Assembly (NCBI RefSeq): GCF_000801105.2 | Contig: NC_079511.1 | Coordinates: forward strand, 23,583,792-23,647,791 | Source of the DNA: Raphanus sativus | Lineage: Eukaryota > Streptophyta > Magnoliopsida > Brassicales > Brassicaceae | Direction of reading: 5' to 3' | DNA: 64,000 bases | Shown here: piece after piece, positions 35,046 to 46,009 of the stretch | Layout of the letters: each line of letters starts with the position of its first letter | Position numbering within the stretch: the first letter of the stretch is position 1 | Notes under the pieces: generated by a model | Databases searched by the model: none | Seen by the model: the letters and a program-made list of their open reading frames with translations, nothing else | Told to the model about the DNA's origin: nothing | Translations under genes and position numbers: made by a program

Positions 35046-35699
35046 ACTAGATTTTGATCCGTGTTTTACAAGTGCGGTATAATCTTTTGTTAAAAATTTT
35101 ATTAAACCGTCAGTTTGTTCACTTATATGTTTATGCATGAGTGTTCGGTTTCAGTCCGGTTGCGGTTTTAGTTTTTTTGGTTCAACTGATATAGAAACCA
35201 TTTGGTCATAAATATAAATTTTGGTTTGATTCATGTGTGATTATTTTTGTTATGGTTTGACCTGGACAACAACGGTTGCAACCCGTTAAAATTTTGAGTT
35301 CAATTCGGTTCTGTTTCGATTCTTGTTCTTGGAATATTTTGAAAAATTAGACTAAAAATCACATTTTCAGAATGTTTTGGAATAAAAATCAAATAATTTT
35401 GAATATTTTATAAATATTTAGGTTATTCAGTCGTAAAACCCAATTAGAATTTATTTTTTTGTTGCCAAGTTTTTGACCTAAGGAATTGAATTGTATTATA
35501 GTGATGGTTTGTTAACTAGTGACAAAATGTAAAGATTTTGGTTATAGGTAAAAATCTAATTTAAATGAATTAAGGATATGAATTTGGTTTTTAAACAGTA
35601 TGTTTAACAAAAAATGCTATAAATTGTACATGTTTTCAAAATCACATATATAAAATATAATTTAGTTTTATTGAATAATAATTTTAACATCTATCTTAT
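35046..35699 (-). mobile_element. Minus-strand Helitron 3' end, truncated
   Basis: ACTAGATTTTGATCCG at 35046, read on the minus strand, is a Helitron 3' terminus (CTAGT preceded by a weak hairpin). No matching 5' end is seen before the next Helitron at 35700, so the element is likely truncated. Confidence 0.5.
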
Positions 35700-36463
35700 T
35701 AAAGTAGAAGTAACTTTTAGTTTTGTTTGGCAGCATGAATTGCAGAGATAAAAAAAACAAGATGTTGTTTGGACACAAAGATAACATCTTGAGCTTATAG
35801 AATTAAATTGTTACTATAGAATTAAATTGTTACTATAGAATTGGCCATATTTACTATTATGAACCATTTTGATGACTAAATTATTTATTGGACCATTGTA
35901 ATTATTGGTTATTTATTATAGTTATTTGTATTATAGTTTATATTTAATACATAGGTAAAAATATATTTATCTGAAACAAGATTTGTTGTCCGTTCGATAG
36001 ATATGTCATCATTAATTTAAAAATTACATTTTCCTACATTATGGTTATAATATCAAATAAACTATAAAAAATAAAATTGTTACTATAGAATTGTGTCACA
36101 TTAATTAATTTGTTATTATGATCAATTTTGATAACTAGATCATTTATTGGGCCATTGTAATTATTGGTTGTTTACTATAGTTATTCTTATATATAATACA
36201 CAGGTACGATAGATATGTCAGTATTAGTTTAAAATTACATTTTTCTATATTATGGTTACAATATCAAATAAACAATACAATATATATATACACTAAGGTA
36301 TTAGTATTTTTCGTGTTACAATACATTAAATATAATAGCAATCATATGATAATGAAGAACGTGGATCATACTTTATAAAATCTAATAATTTTCAAATTCA
36401 TATAATTAGTTGATAACACTTTTACAAATTAAAGCAAACACCCGTCCAGTCGGGCGGGTTAGT
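35700..36463 (+). mobile_element. Non-autonomous Helitron, 764 bp
   Basis: 5' end TCTATCTTATTAAAGTAG after an A at 35699. The 3' end has a GC hairpin (CCCGTCCAGTCGGGCGGG) and a terminal TTAGT before T, one base from CTAGT. Inside, a ~257-base repeat (CCATTGTAATTATTGGTT at 35893 and 36150) is present. No genes. Confidence 0.65.
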
Positions 36464-36722
36464 TAGCCCTTAATAATAAAGTCCAAAGACGAAAAACGAA
36501 ATTATAACCAAGCCCATAATTTCTTCTCTGTTGCCAAAACGCACTAATGGGCTGATGCACGTGTCAATTTATACTATATTGATCTAAATGGGTTAATCTA
36601 TAATTGCCAACATGCTGTCTAAATGTTTAACATTAGCCTATTAGCCTATTAATAACCAAGCCCAAAAGAAAAATTTAAAAAAGTCAACCGAACAATATTG
36701 TCCTTTTGCTCTTTGAAAAATT
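36464..36722 (+). promoter_or_regulatory. Putative promoter of a small disrupted gene
   Basis: Less AT-rich than its surroundings, with AGCCCAT near 36511, GGGCTG near 36549, a GCACGTGTC (ACGT-core) motif near 36558 and AAGCCCAA near 36658, ahead of the ATG at 36723. Motif-level evidence only. Confidence 0.25.
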
Positions 36723-36792
36723 ATGTCTGAAAATCTTCATTTTCTCTCTATCAAGCCCGAATCTTACGGGGATTCACCTGCAATGTGAAACC

Positions 36793-37567
36793 TGTTGGAA
36801 CTATTTTTTAGCGTTAAAAATAGAGTTAGTGTGAATGAGAAATGGAGGTCTAATGTGTGTGATTTGAGAAACTTGTATAGAGTTACAAATATACACATTA
36901 GATATTTGGATTTGGGTTTTGATTTGTTAGTTGGACTTCATGTTCATTAACTTAATCTTATAAACCAAATATACGTGATCTTTTATATTCATAAAATATA
37001 AAAAAGAAATTCATTTAAAGTATATTATTTTGTTTGAATGAGTCAAATAATAATAATTATATTCTTTAATTTTTTGGTCAAAATGTGAAATGAATTCACA
37101 TATTAATTGACAAAAATTAAAGTCTCCATTAGTGCACCATGGAGGTTTCATTTCTATGTTGAAAATGAAACTTGTGCTTCTCATTATTTTTCTATATAAA
37201 TAGCTTGTTAGCATGATAGAAAGACACAGATCAAATACCAAAAGAAAAACCACAATCTCCTATATTGAATAGTCATGTTAGTATTTTTATTTCTTGAGTC
37301 TGAGAGTGCAACACAAAACTAGGGTCGATAGATTCTATTTTTCGGTGATGGTAAACAGAAACAATGCTGCAGTTGTATCCTGGGAATCTGAGCGCTATGC
37401 AACCGTCACACTACGGGGCGTTTAAAGATTTAAGGAAAGAGATTAACCATCTCGACTCTGCAATTTTTTCTTCATTCATTTGTTTCGGTATTGTATTTTT
37501 TGTTTTTTGTTCTTATTATTTTTATAAATATCAGTTGTCCCTATCGTAGTGAAATAAGGTTCCTACA
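36793..37567 (+). repeat. 5' LTR of the composite element
   Basis: 775-bp block from TGTTGGAACT to TTCCTACA. Its copy at 39864-41457 is the same apart from the Cassandra insertion and a few small differences. It includes a 60-codon frame (37364-37549; identical at 41254-41439) that I regard as incidental LTR sequence. Confidence 0.75.
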
Positions 37568-39863
37568 GTCTTAAATCTTTAAATATTGTTTATGCTTTGC
37601 ACTAACAATACTGATATTTGTTAAAAGTTCTGTTTTTTAAGAACAGGTTAATCAACAGTCTCGAAACAAAATCTGGAGTTGTGCTTCTCCAACCAATTCT
37701 GCTATTGTGTAAAGCTTGTGTTCTTGAGCTAACATTTTTTTTGCAGGATCGTTTAAATTATTTAAAATAATTCTCCTGCACTTATGTGTTCGGTTGTGAT
37801 TTGAATGATTTATTGGTTATTAGCTTTATTCGTGTTCAGTCAATACTAGTGATCGATCTTGTTTTTCAGCACAAAATGATACTACAATTGGTTTAAGTTT
37901 TGTGAAACTAGTCAACAGGTGCTGATCGTGGGTTCTAGCAATCGAACGGGAAAAGAAATTGCAGGTTGTGGTGTTTGTTTATTGATTATATTAAATTGCA
38001 GAATTTAATGATTTAAAAAAAAAACTGTCAGTTTTTCTTATCATTTTCAATATGTTTTTTGAAAAAAGTTGATGTTGATTTTATATCAAACCGTTACAAA
38101 TTGCAAAGGAAAAGACTTTATTGTTTTTTTGTCAAAGATATGTTTTATCTATTGATATTTAATTACTAAAACAATATGTTGAATAAAAAGTTTTTTCTCG
38201 TTTAGTTATTGTTCAAATTTTATTAATCATATGTTTGGTATTGAGTAGTATATTAATCTGGTTTTGGTTCCAAGTGAATAATTCGAATTTCAATATAACT
38301 AAACCAAAGTGATTAATAAAATCTCGATCTTTAAGAGATCAAATGGTATGAATGGAGATGGATTTCGTGAGTCGACGCCTCAAATTAAGTTTGAGAGAGG
38401 TCTGCCACATATAAATCATTTGCCATAAGAAATAAAATGTTTGTTGATATTGATCAAAACATTTGTATTTCGTCAACGCTTAAATGCACCTTTTAAAAAG
38501 GTTGACCATGCAAAACCAATGAGAATTTTCAGACCAATATGACTGAAACTGACATGTGTATTGTAGTTTTTAAAGTCAATATGTTTGAGAATAACCATAG
38601 AAAATGGTGGTTTTGATGGTACAAATAATATCATATAATGATATGGATATTTGCTATAAAGCAAAAATATATTTTGGAAAAAAAATCAAAATATATACAA
38701 GTTGGATTTATAAATCAACTTGAGAAAACTATGAAAATAGTTGTATCTAAAATGTGAATTTCTAAGAATGAAATACATTTTTCGAAATTGATTTTTATTC
38801 ATTTAAATCTAAAAGAGTTGTAGATTAATTTTCTAAACTCTTAAGAGATGTTAAATGTAAATAAATATGCATGTTTTTTAGCTATCTCAAAAAATGTGGG
38901 GGAATCTTTGTTTACCATATAAAGTCATTGGAAAGAAGCCAAATGAACTTAGTGATAGTTATCAAAATATAACTTTTTCTTTTCTTTAAAGGGAAAAAAA
39001 AACTAGTGTTGTACACTGAGTTTTATGTATAATGGTTGATTGTATCTTGAAAGAAAAAAGATGACAAAAATCATTAAACAATTGATCTCGACTACTCTCG
39101 AGAGATTATGTTCATTGTGATGACAACCTAGGATCCTTATATTAAAGGTGTGTCATGAGATCAAATTGTAATATCATCAAGAGGAATGGGTTTAGCCTAT
39201 GAACTAAGATGAGGTTTGGCGGTAACTCTACTTATCAGATTGGAGATCCCAAGAAATATGTTAAAGGAGACAACTAAGTCAAACTAAATCTGCCCAAAGC
39301 ACTGTCAGACTTCGGTCTGTACCCAGTTCCCAGGATGATTAAATAGTGCTACATGTAAGGAATAGAGGATAAGCATTTGCTTTTAATGATTTGTGCCAAT
39401 TGTTTTGAGATATGAATGGAGTAGTACATGATATTCCTCTAAACAAAACTAATGGCAAATCACCTTGTGAGTGTGAAATGGGGCCGTTTCTAGGAGAATA
39501 AAAAGGCTATATTCTCCAAGTTCACTCATGATAACCAGGACTGTTCACGGCCACAATGAACACAATAGAGAACCTAGTTCTGTGAGAGAATGAAGCTGTG
39601 TTTTGGCTATTGTCTAGGTTTACACCAAAGCCCGGGAGGTTCAAGACATCATGGCCACCTCCTGGCCGAGTAAATCCGATAGCTATTAACAATGACTGGT
39701 TCAAGGCTGAAAAATTGCTACCAACTCATCATGCAGTGAATTTCTCGCTTGTACTCTCAAAAGTTCTTAGTTGAGTCTTGTTGAGTCTTGTCGAGTCTTG
39801 TCTAGGAAGTCAAGTCTGTCGAGTCGTCTAGTGTCTAGAAGCATTTCTATTCATGTGGGGGAT
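37568..39863 (+). other. Non-coding interior of the first LARD-like element
   Basis: 2.3 kb without gag or pol. 38330-39863 is repeated in inverted orientation at 42410-43940. A minus-strand 60-codon frame at 39522-39704 has a similar partner at 42569-42751, antisense to the element, so I treat it as homology of the DNA and not as a gene. A short tandem GAGTCTTGT(T/C) repeat lies at 39774-39800. Confidence 0.6.
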
Positions 39864-40505
39864 TGTTGGAACTATTTTTTAGCAATGTATTCATATGCTA
39901 AAAATAGAGTTAGTGTGAATGAGAAATGGATGTCTAATGTGTGTGATTTGAGAAACTTGTATAGAGTTACAAATATACACATTAGATATTTGGATTTGGG
40001 TTTTGATTTTTTAGTTGGACTTCATGTTCATTAACTTAATCTTATAAACCAAATATATGTGATCTTTTATATTCATAAAATATAAAAAAGAAATCCATTT
40101 AAAGTATATTATTTTGTTTGAATGAGTCAAATAATAATAAATATATTCTTTAATTTTTTGTCAAAATGTGAAATGAATTCACATATTAATTGACAAAAAT
40201 TAAAGTCTCCATTAGTGCACCATGGAGGTTTCATTTCTATGTTGAAAATGAAACTTGTGTTTCTCATTATTTTTCTATATAAATAGCTTGTTAGCATGAT
40301 AGAAAGACACAGATCAAATACCAAAAGAAAAACCACAATCTCATATATTGAATAGTCATGTTAGTATTTTATTTCTTGAGTCTGAGAGTGCAACACAAAA
40401 CTAGTGTAACATCCCGGGTTGTGATATGTGAAAAAGGCTTAAGAGAATTGATTTGGCTACCTATGTCACCAAAGTTGACTTACCTTTTCCGTCACACCTC
40501 CGTTT

Positions 40506-40570
40506 AGAACTCCAGAGTTAAGCGTGCTTGGGCTGGAGTAGTGAAAGGATGGGTGACCTATCGGGAAGTG
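40506..40570 (+). other. 5S rRNA-like region in the first Cassandra LTR
   Basis: Matches the middle and 3' part of plant 5S rRNA, including the box A and box C regions of its RNA polymerase III promoter. It is not a functional 5S gene: the sequences on both sides diverge and it lies inside an LTR. Confidence 0.85.
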
Positions 40571-40960
40571 ATTCGCGATACCGTGTAAGTTGAGGCCAAA
40601 ACACGGGGAAAGGTCGGGTGGTGATTGCAGGGTCAGTAAACAATGATTTCGAGCCTTTGAAAAATTAACGACCGACCGTCGGATGGGATGGGGCCCACGG
40701 GCCGAGAGAGCGGGCGTGGGTGGCCCATTAGCCGTGGGCGGGTCGGGGCGTTACAAGTGGTATACAGAGCTGTTAGCCATCTCAGTTCTGACCTGAGAGG
40801 CATCTTGAGACCTGTCGTGGGGTGCAACGAGGACGTTGCGTTCTTTGAGAGGGGTGAATTGTAACATCCCGGGTTGTGATATGTGAAAAGGCTTAAGAGA
40901 ATTGATTTGGCTACCTATGTCACCAAAGTTGACTTACCTTTTCCGTCACACCTCCGTTTA

Positions 40961-41025
40961 GAACTCCAGAGTTAAGCGTGCTTGGGCTGGAGTAGTGAAA
41001 GGATGGGTGACCTATCGGGAAGTGA
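40961..41025 (+). other. 5S rRNA-like region in the second Cassandra LTR
   Basis: Second copy of the 5S-like stretch, the same as the first over the conserved part. Two polymerase III-type promoters in the two LTRs are the reported mark of this family. Confidence 0.85.
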
Positions 41026-41518
41026 TTCGCGATACCGTGTAAGTGAGGCCAAAACACGGGGAAAGGTCGGGTGGTGATTGCAGGGTCAGTAAACAATGAT
41101 TTCGAGCCTTTGAAAAATTAACGACCGACCGTCGGATGGGATGGGGCCCACGGGCCGAGAGAGCGGGCGTGGGTGGCCCATTAGCCGTGGGCGGGTCGGG
41201 GCGTTACAACTAGGGTCGATAGATTCTATTTTCGGTGATGGTAAACAGAAACAATGCTGCAGTTGTATCCTGGGAATCTGAGCGCTATGCAACCGTCACA
41301 CTACGGGGCGTTTAAAGATTTAAGGAAAGAGATTAACCATCTCGACTCTGCAATTTTTTCTTCATTCATTTGTTTCGGTATTGTATTTTTTGTTTTTTGT
41401 TCTTATTATTTTTATAAATATCAGTTGTCCCTATCGTAGTGAAATAAGGTTCCTACAGTCTTAAATCTTTAGAGTTAAGCAATTCACACTAATCACACTA
41501 TAACTGCCTTTCTAAAAA

Positions 41519-44452
41519 TGATAGAACCGTATTTTACAAACTACGGATTACTGAATATTGTAAAGAATAAAATTGATAAAATTATATCAAAGATTAAGAA
41601 AAGGATGATACAACTGCAGAGGCGAGATATTATCTCTTTCCTTAACTCAAAATACGTCCCGTAGTGCGACGGTTCGATAACGTAATGAGTCCCAGGATAC
41701 AACTGCAAACAATCTTCTGAATTTGTGTCACTCTATCAGAAGCCTGGCGAAACTGGTTTTGTGTTGCACTCTCAGACACAAACTAAAATAAAAGAAATAT
41801 TCAAGTGGGAACATATATTTGTTGTTGTGTTGCTCTTGTGAAAGTGTTCATCTTTCTCTCAAATGCTTAGTAGCATTTTATATAGAAATCAGAGAATGAG
41901 GGCACCACTCATACATTTAATACAAAATTTTAAGTTATGATTTCTTCTTTCAAAACCACAACTAAAACGTAAGGTGTGTAATTATGGAGTTTTTAAGTTA
42001 CATATCATAATGGACATTTATTTCCATTGACTATGACCATGTAACTTTCAAACAAAAATAATTATCACTATTTTTGATAAAATCAAAGTTAGTGATATAT
42101 TTTGCAATGGGTTCACATTTTTATATTTTAAAAAAATATAAAAAATAACCATGAATATGATTTAAACCATAAGTTATTAGACATAAGTCTTTTTAACTAT
42201 TTAAATCCAAATTCAAACCCAATATCTAATGTGTACATTTAAGTCACACATTTTATAACTCCATTTCTCATTCAAATGAACTTTGTTTTTGACATATCAA
42301 TACACTACTTCATAGTGTTTGTCAAACATTCGGTTATTCCGACGAACGTCTTCGTCCGGAAACTGCCCAAAATGGTCTAAAACCATCTCGTCAAAAACGA
42401 GTTCCAACAATCCCCCACATGAATAGAAATGACTCTAGACACTAGACGACTCGATAGACTTGCCTTCCTAGACAAGACTCGACAAGACTCAACAAGACTC
42501 AACTAAGGACTCTTGAGAGTACAAACGAGAAATTCACTGCATGATGAGTTGGTAGCAATTTTTCAGCCTTGAACCAGTCATTGTTAATAGCTATCGGATT
42601 TACTCGGCCAGGAGGTGGCCATGATGTCTTGAACCTCCCGGGCTTTGGTGTAAACCTAGACAATAGCCAAAACACAGTTTCATTCTCTCACAAAATCAAT
42701 TTCTCTATTGTGTTCATTTTGGCCGTGAACATTCCTGGTAATCATGAGTGAACTTTAGAGAATATAGCCATTTTATTCTCCTAGAAACGGCCCCATTTCA
42801 CACCCACAAGGTGATTTGCCATTAGTTTTGTTTAGAGGAGTATCATGTACTACTCCATTCATATCTCAAAACAATTGGCACAAATCATTAAAAGCAAATG
42901 CTTATCCTCTATTCCTTACATGTAGCACTGTTTAATCATCATAGGAACTGGGTATAGACCGAAGTCTTACAGTGCTTTGGGCAGACTTAGTTTGACTTAG
43001 TTGTCTCCTTGAACCTATTTCTTGGGATCTCCAATCTGATAAGTAGAGTTACCGCCAAACTTCATCTTAGTTCATAGGCTAAACCCATTCCTCTTGATGA
43101 TATTACAATTTGATCTCATGACACACTTTTAATAATAGGATCCTAGGTTGTCATCATAGTGAACATAATCTCTTGAGATTAGTCTAGATCAATTGTCTAA
43201 TGATTTTTGTCATATTTTCAAGATACAATTAACCATTTTACACAAAAACTTAGTGTACAACACTACCTTTTTTTTTCCTTTAAAAAAAATCATATTTTGA
43301 TAACTATCACTAAGTTAATTTGGCCTCTTGCCAATAACTTTATATGGTAAGCAAAGCTTCCCCCACATTTCTTGAGATAGCTCAAAATCATGCATATTTA
43401 TTTACATTTAACATCTCTTAAGAGTTTAGAAAATTACTCTACAACTCTTTTAGATTTAAATGAATAAAAATAATTTCGAAAAATTATTACAATTTTCTTT
43501 AAAATGTATTTCATTCTCATAAATTCACATTTTAGATACAACTATTTTCATAGTTCTCTCAAGTTGATTTATAAATCTAACTTGTATATGTTTTGAATTT
43601 TTCCAAAACATATTTTTGCTTTTAGCAAATATACATATCATTATATGATATTGTTTGTACCATCAAAACCACCATTTTTATGATTATTCTCAAACATATT
43701 GACTTTAGAAACTACAATACACATGTCAGTTTCAATCATATTGGTCTGAAAATTCTCATTGGTTTTGCATGATCAACCTTTTAAAAAAATTGCATTTAAG
43801 CATTGACGAAATACAAATGTTTTGATCAATATCAACAAACATTTTATTTCTTATGGCAAATGATTTATATGTGGCAGACCTCTCCCAAATTTAATTTGGG
43901 GCGTCGACTCACAAAATTCATTTCCATCCATACAACTTGATCTCAAAAGATTAAAATGTTGTTTATAAATATATTTTCACCATATTTTTTAAACTTGACT
44001 CTTTTTTGTTTTCTCATGGTCATCCAAATGCTTAATAATTAAATTAAGTTATTCCAAAATCTGAAAGAAGAAATCAAAAAACGTTAAACCATATTTGATA
44101 ATTAAAGCAAATAATTATCTTAACCAAGTCAAAGCATTAACAAGCATTGTGACTAAAAACGTTTTATTCTAGTCACATTTTTGACTAATATTAAAAAGAA
44201 TGATTGTAACCACTGGATCCATCAATTAATGATTTTAATCCCCATAGAAATCATCAACAAAAAATAATCTGATGGAATGAACAGATTTTTTATCACCATG
44301 AAATCTCCAATTCATGTTTTCATGACAAAACACTTCACAGAATAATCAGTTTTGTTAGTATAATAATACAAACAAAGAATTTACTAGAAAGATTATTTTG
44401 AAATAATCCTATAGATCTGATTCTGGCATCCTTTTCCAAAGATCAAAGATTA
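41519..44452 (-). mobile_element. Inverted LARD-like element: LTR plus interior
   Basis: LTR 41519-42409 reads on the minus strand (TGTTGGAACTCG ... GGTTCTATCA). The inverted purine tract ATCCCCCACATG follows at 42410, then interior matching 39863 back to about 38330. From about 43940 to 44452 is sequence not found in the first element. No coding region. No LTR is seen at the right end in this orientation. Confidence 0.6.
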
Positions 44453-45538
44453 AATCGACGCCCCAAATAAAATTTGGGAGAGGTCTGCCACATATAAATC
44501 ATTTGCCATAAGAAATAAAATGTTTGTTGATATTAATCAAAACATTTGTATTTCGTCAATGCTTAAATGCACCTTTTAAAAAGGTTGACAATGCAAAACC
44601 AGTGAGAATTTTCAGACCAATATGACTGAAACTTACATGTGTATTGTAGTTTCTAAAGTCAATATGGTTGAGAATAATCATAGAAAATTGTGGTTTTGAA
44701 GGTACAAAATATCATGTATTAATATGTCAAAAACAAAGTTCGTTTGAATAAGAAATGTTGGTCCAAAGTCATTGACTTGGAAAGCCTTTAAGCTTAACTA
44801 TTTGACTATGTTTAAAAACTAGTAAATGTTTCCACATAAAAATATGGAGGAGTAATAAAATGATTATACTATGGTATAATAGTGAAAAGATATACCCAAA
44901 TAAATATTTATGTATCAAACCGAAATTAATTAAACCAAGTTTGGTATTTGATTCGGGTTTGGATTGGGATTGGATTTAAGCTTTGGTCTAGTCTAATATT
45001 CTTTAATATGTTTGACCAAACTTAAATCAGTGATTTAAAGAATCATTTATATCTTTTATTGATAGCAAAGAAACGTTACATGACTTTGATAGTCATAGGT
45101 CCAAATTAATTATGATAATTAATGCATACGTTTTTGTTTTGTTATGGCTTTGGAAGAAGCTTATATAATTCAACTCTCCATATTGTAAATGAGATACACA
45201 CACGAACAATTCTCAAAAAAGAGAAGTTACTCTCTCCCACTTAGAATAGATATGTTAGTATTTTTTTTTATTTCTTGTGTCTGAGAGTACAACACAAAAC
45301 TAGTTTCGCCAGGCTTCTGATAGAGTGACGCAAATTCAGAAGATTGTTTGCAGTTGTATCCTGGGACTCATTACGTTATCGAACCGTCGCACTACGGGAC
45401 GTATTTTGAGTTAAGGAAAGATATAATATCTCGTCTCTGCAGTTGTATCATCCTTTTCTTACTCTTTGGTATAGTATTATCATTTTTTATTTTTTACAAT
45501 ATTCAGTAATCCGTAGTTTATAAAATACGGTTCTATCA
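44453..45538 (+). mobile_element. Plus-strand LARD fragment: interior piece fused to an LTR
   Basis: 44453-44712 matches about 38370-38640 (and, inverted, about 43640-43916), then jumps directly into an LTR of the second subfamily that lacks its first ~100 bases. The LTR ends at 45538, before AAACC. Together with 43640-43916 it makes a local inverted repeat with arms of about 260 bases. Confidence 0.6.
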
Positions 45539-46009
45539 AAACCTGTTTCTTAGATTTCTTAAGGTATATAGTTGTATCATCCTAACTATTTCAACTTTCT
45601 TTGCAAAATATTCAATTTTTTATTCTAATTTCAAGCTTCTTTTTTGCATAGCATTTCAGAAAATTTGCGTTGAATCTGAGGATCTATCTGAGAAAGGTTC
45701 ATCATTGTCGTACCTATATGATGGTTATGAAGATTCTCCTATCAAAATCAAATATTTATCTTTTTATCCTGTTAAACCATCATCGAAGAAGAAAGTAGTA
45801 AGTAAAAAAATAATAAAAATTTGATAAAAAAAGAAGAAATAAAAATAAAAATAAAATTGTATCTAACACTATTTTCAGTAATATACTTTAGAGATATATA
45901 TTTTAATTCATTTCAGAAATCTTTTGGGGCAGTGTTATTTGTGTCTTCCTTATACAGTTCGTACTTCTTTGATACATCTCAATCTCAAAGGAAAGTACAA
46001 TCTAAGTGA

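Larger units (their letters stand above)
40405..41208 (+). mobile_element. Cassandra TRIM retrotransposon carrying 5S rRNA-like sequence in its LTRs
   Basis: LTRs 40405-40755 and 40860-41208 run TGTAACATCCCGGG ... GCGTTACA. A tRNA-Met-type primer site (TGGTATACAGAGC, one extra base) follows the first, and the purine tract GAGAGGGGTGAAT precedes the second. The target duplication is ACTAG at 40400-40404 and 41209-41213. Each LTR contains a stretch close to plant 5S rRNA: AGAACTCCAGAGTTAAGCG, then GTGCTTGGGC, then GGATGGGTGACC, then CGGGAAGT. These are the parts around the 5S internal promoter boxes A and C. This combination defines Cassandra, a TRIM known across plants. Confidence 0.93.
39864..41457 (+). 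repeat. Second LTR of the first element, split by Cassandra
   Basis: Same LTR as 36793-37567, split at ACTAG (40400-40404 and 41209-41213). The 14 bases after it (GTCTTAAATCTTTA) equal those after the first LTR, which a normal 3' LTR would not show. This means the copy was joined to what follows by recombination rather than by insertion. Confidence 0.7.
36793..45538. mobile_element. Composite of non-coding LTR retroelements (LARD-like), with inverted copies
   Basis: Bounded by AAACC on both sides (36788-36792 and 45539-45543). Starts TGTTGGAACT and ends TATCA. Contains four LTR-like blocks: 36793-37567 (+), 39864-41457 (+, interrupted by Cassandra), 41519-42409 (minus orientation) and about 44715-45538 (+, lacking about 100 bases at its start). 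A purine tract (TGTGGGGGAT) precedes the second, and its inverse follows the third. Interiors share sequence but hold no gag or pol, so the elements are non-autonomous. The first two LTRs form one subfamily and the last two another, so two related elements have been joined and rearranged. Confidence 0.65.
36723..46009 (+). pseudogene. Unrecognised small gene possibly split by an 8.7-kb retroelement in intron 1
   Basis: An ATG at 36723 opens a protein-like 62-base exon (MSENLHFLSIK ..., ending 36784 before GTGAAA). The retroelement starts 8 bases later. After it, exons with proper AG/GT borders are 45554-45563 (10 bases), 45660-45797 (starts KICVESEDLS, ends before GTAAGT) and 45917-46009 (KSFGAVLFVSS ..., TGA). 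Together these give 303 bases in frame, about 100 residues. I know no family for it. The exon chain, especially the 10-base exon, is my inference. It could also be chance. If real, the gene may be dead, or may splice out a 9-kb intron. A further open stretch after AG at 46411 (DRLELWNIVLVLFYTEAH) may be an extra exon. Confidence 0.25.

Noticed and set aside
37364..37549. 60-codon frame repeated exactly at 41254-41439
   Set aside because: Lies within LTR copies of the same element; identity reflects LTR homology and the frame is not kept in the other LTR subfamily.
39522..39704. Minus-strand 60-residue frame with a similar partner at 42569-42751
   Set aside because: Antisense to the retroelement interior; similarity is explained by the inverted element copies and no domain is recognised.
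40506..40570. Functional 5S rRNA gene
   Set aside because: Only the central and 3' parts match, and the sequence is inside a Cassandra LTR, present in both LTRs.
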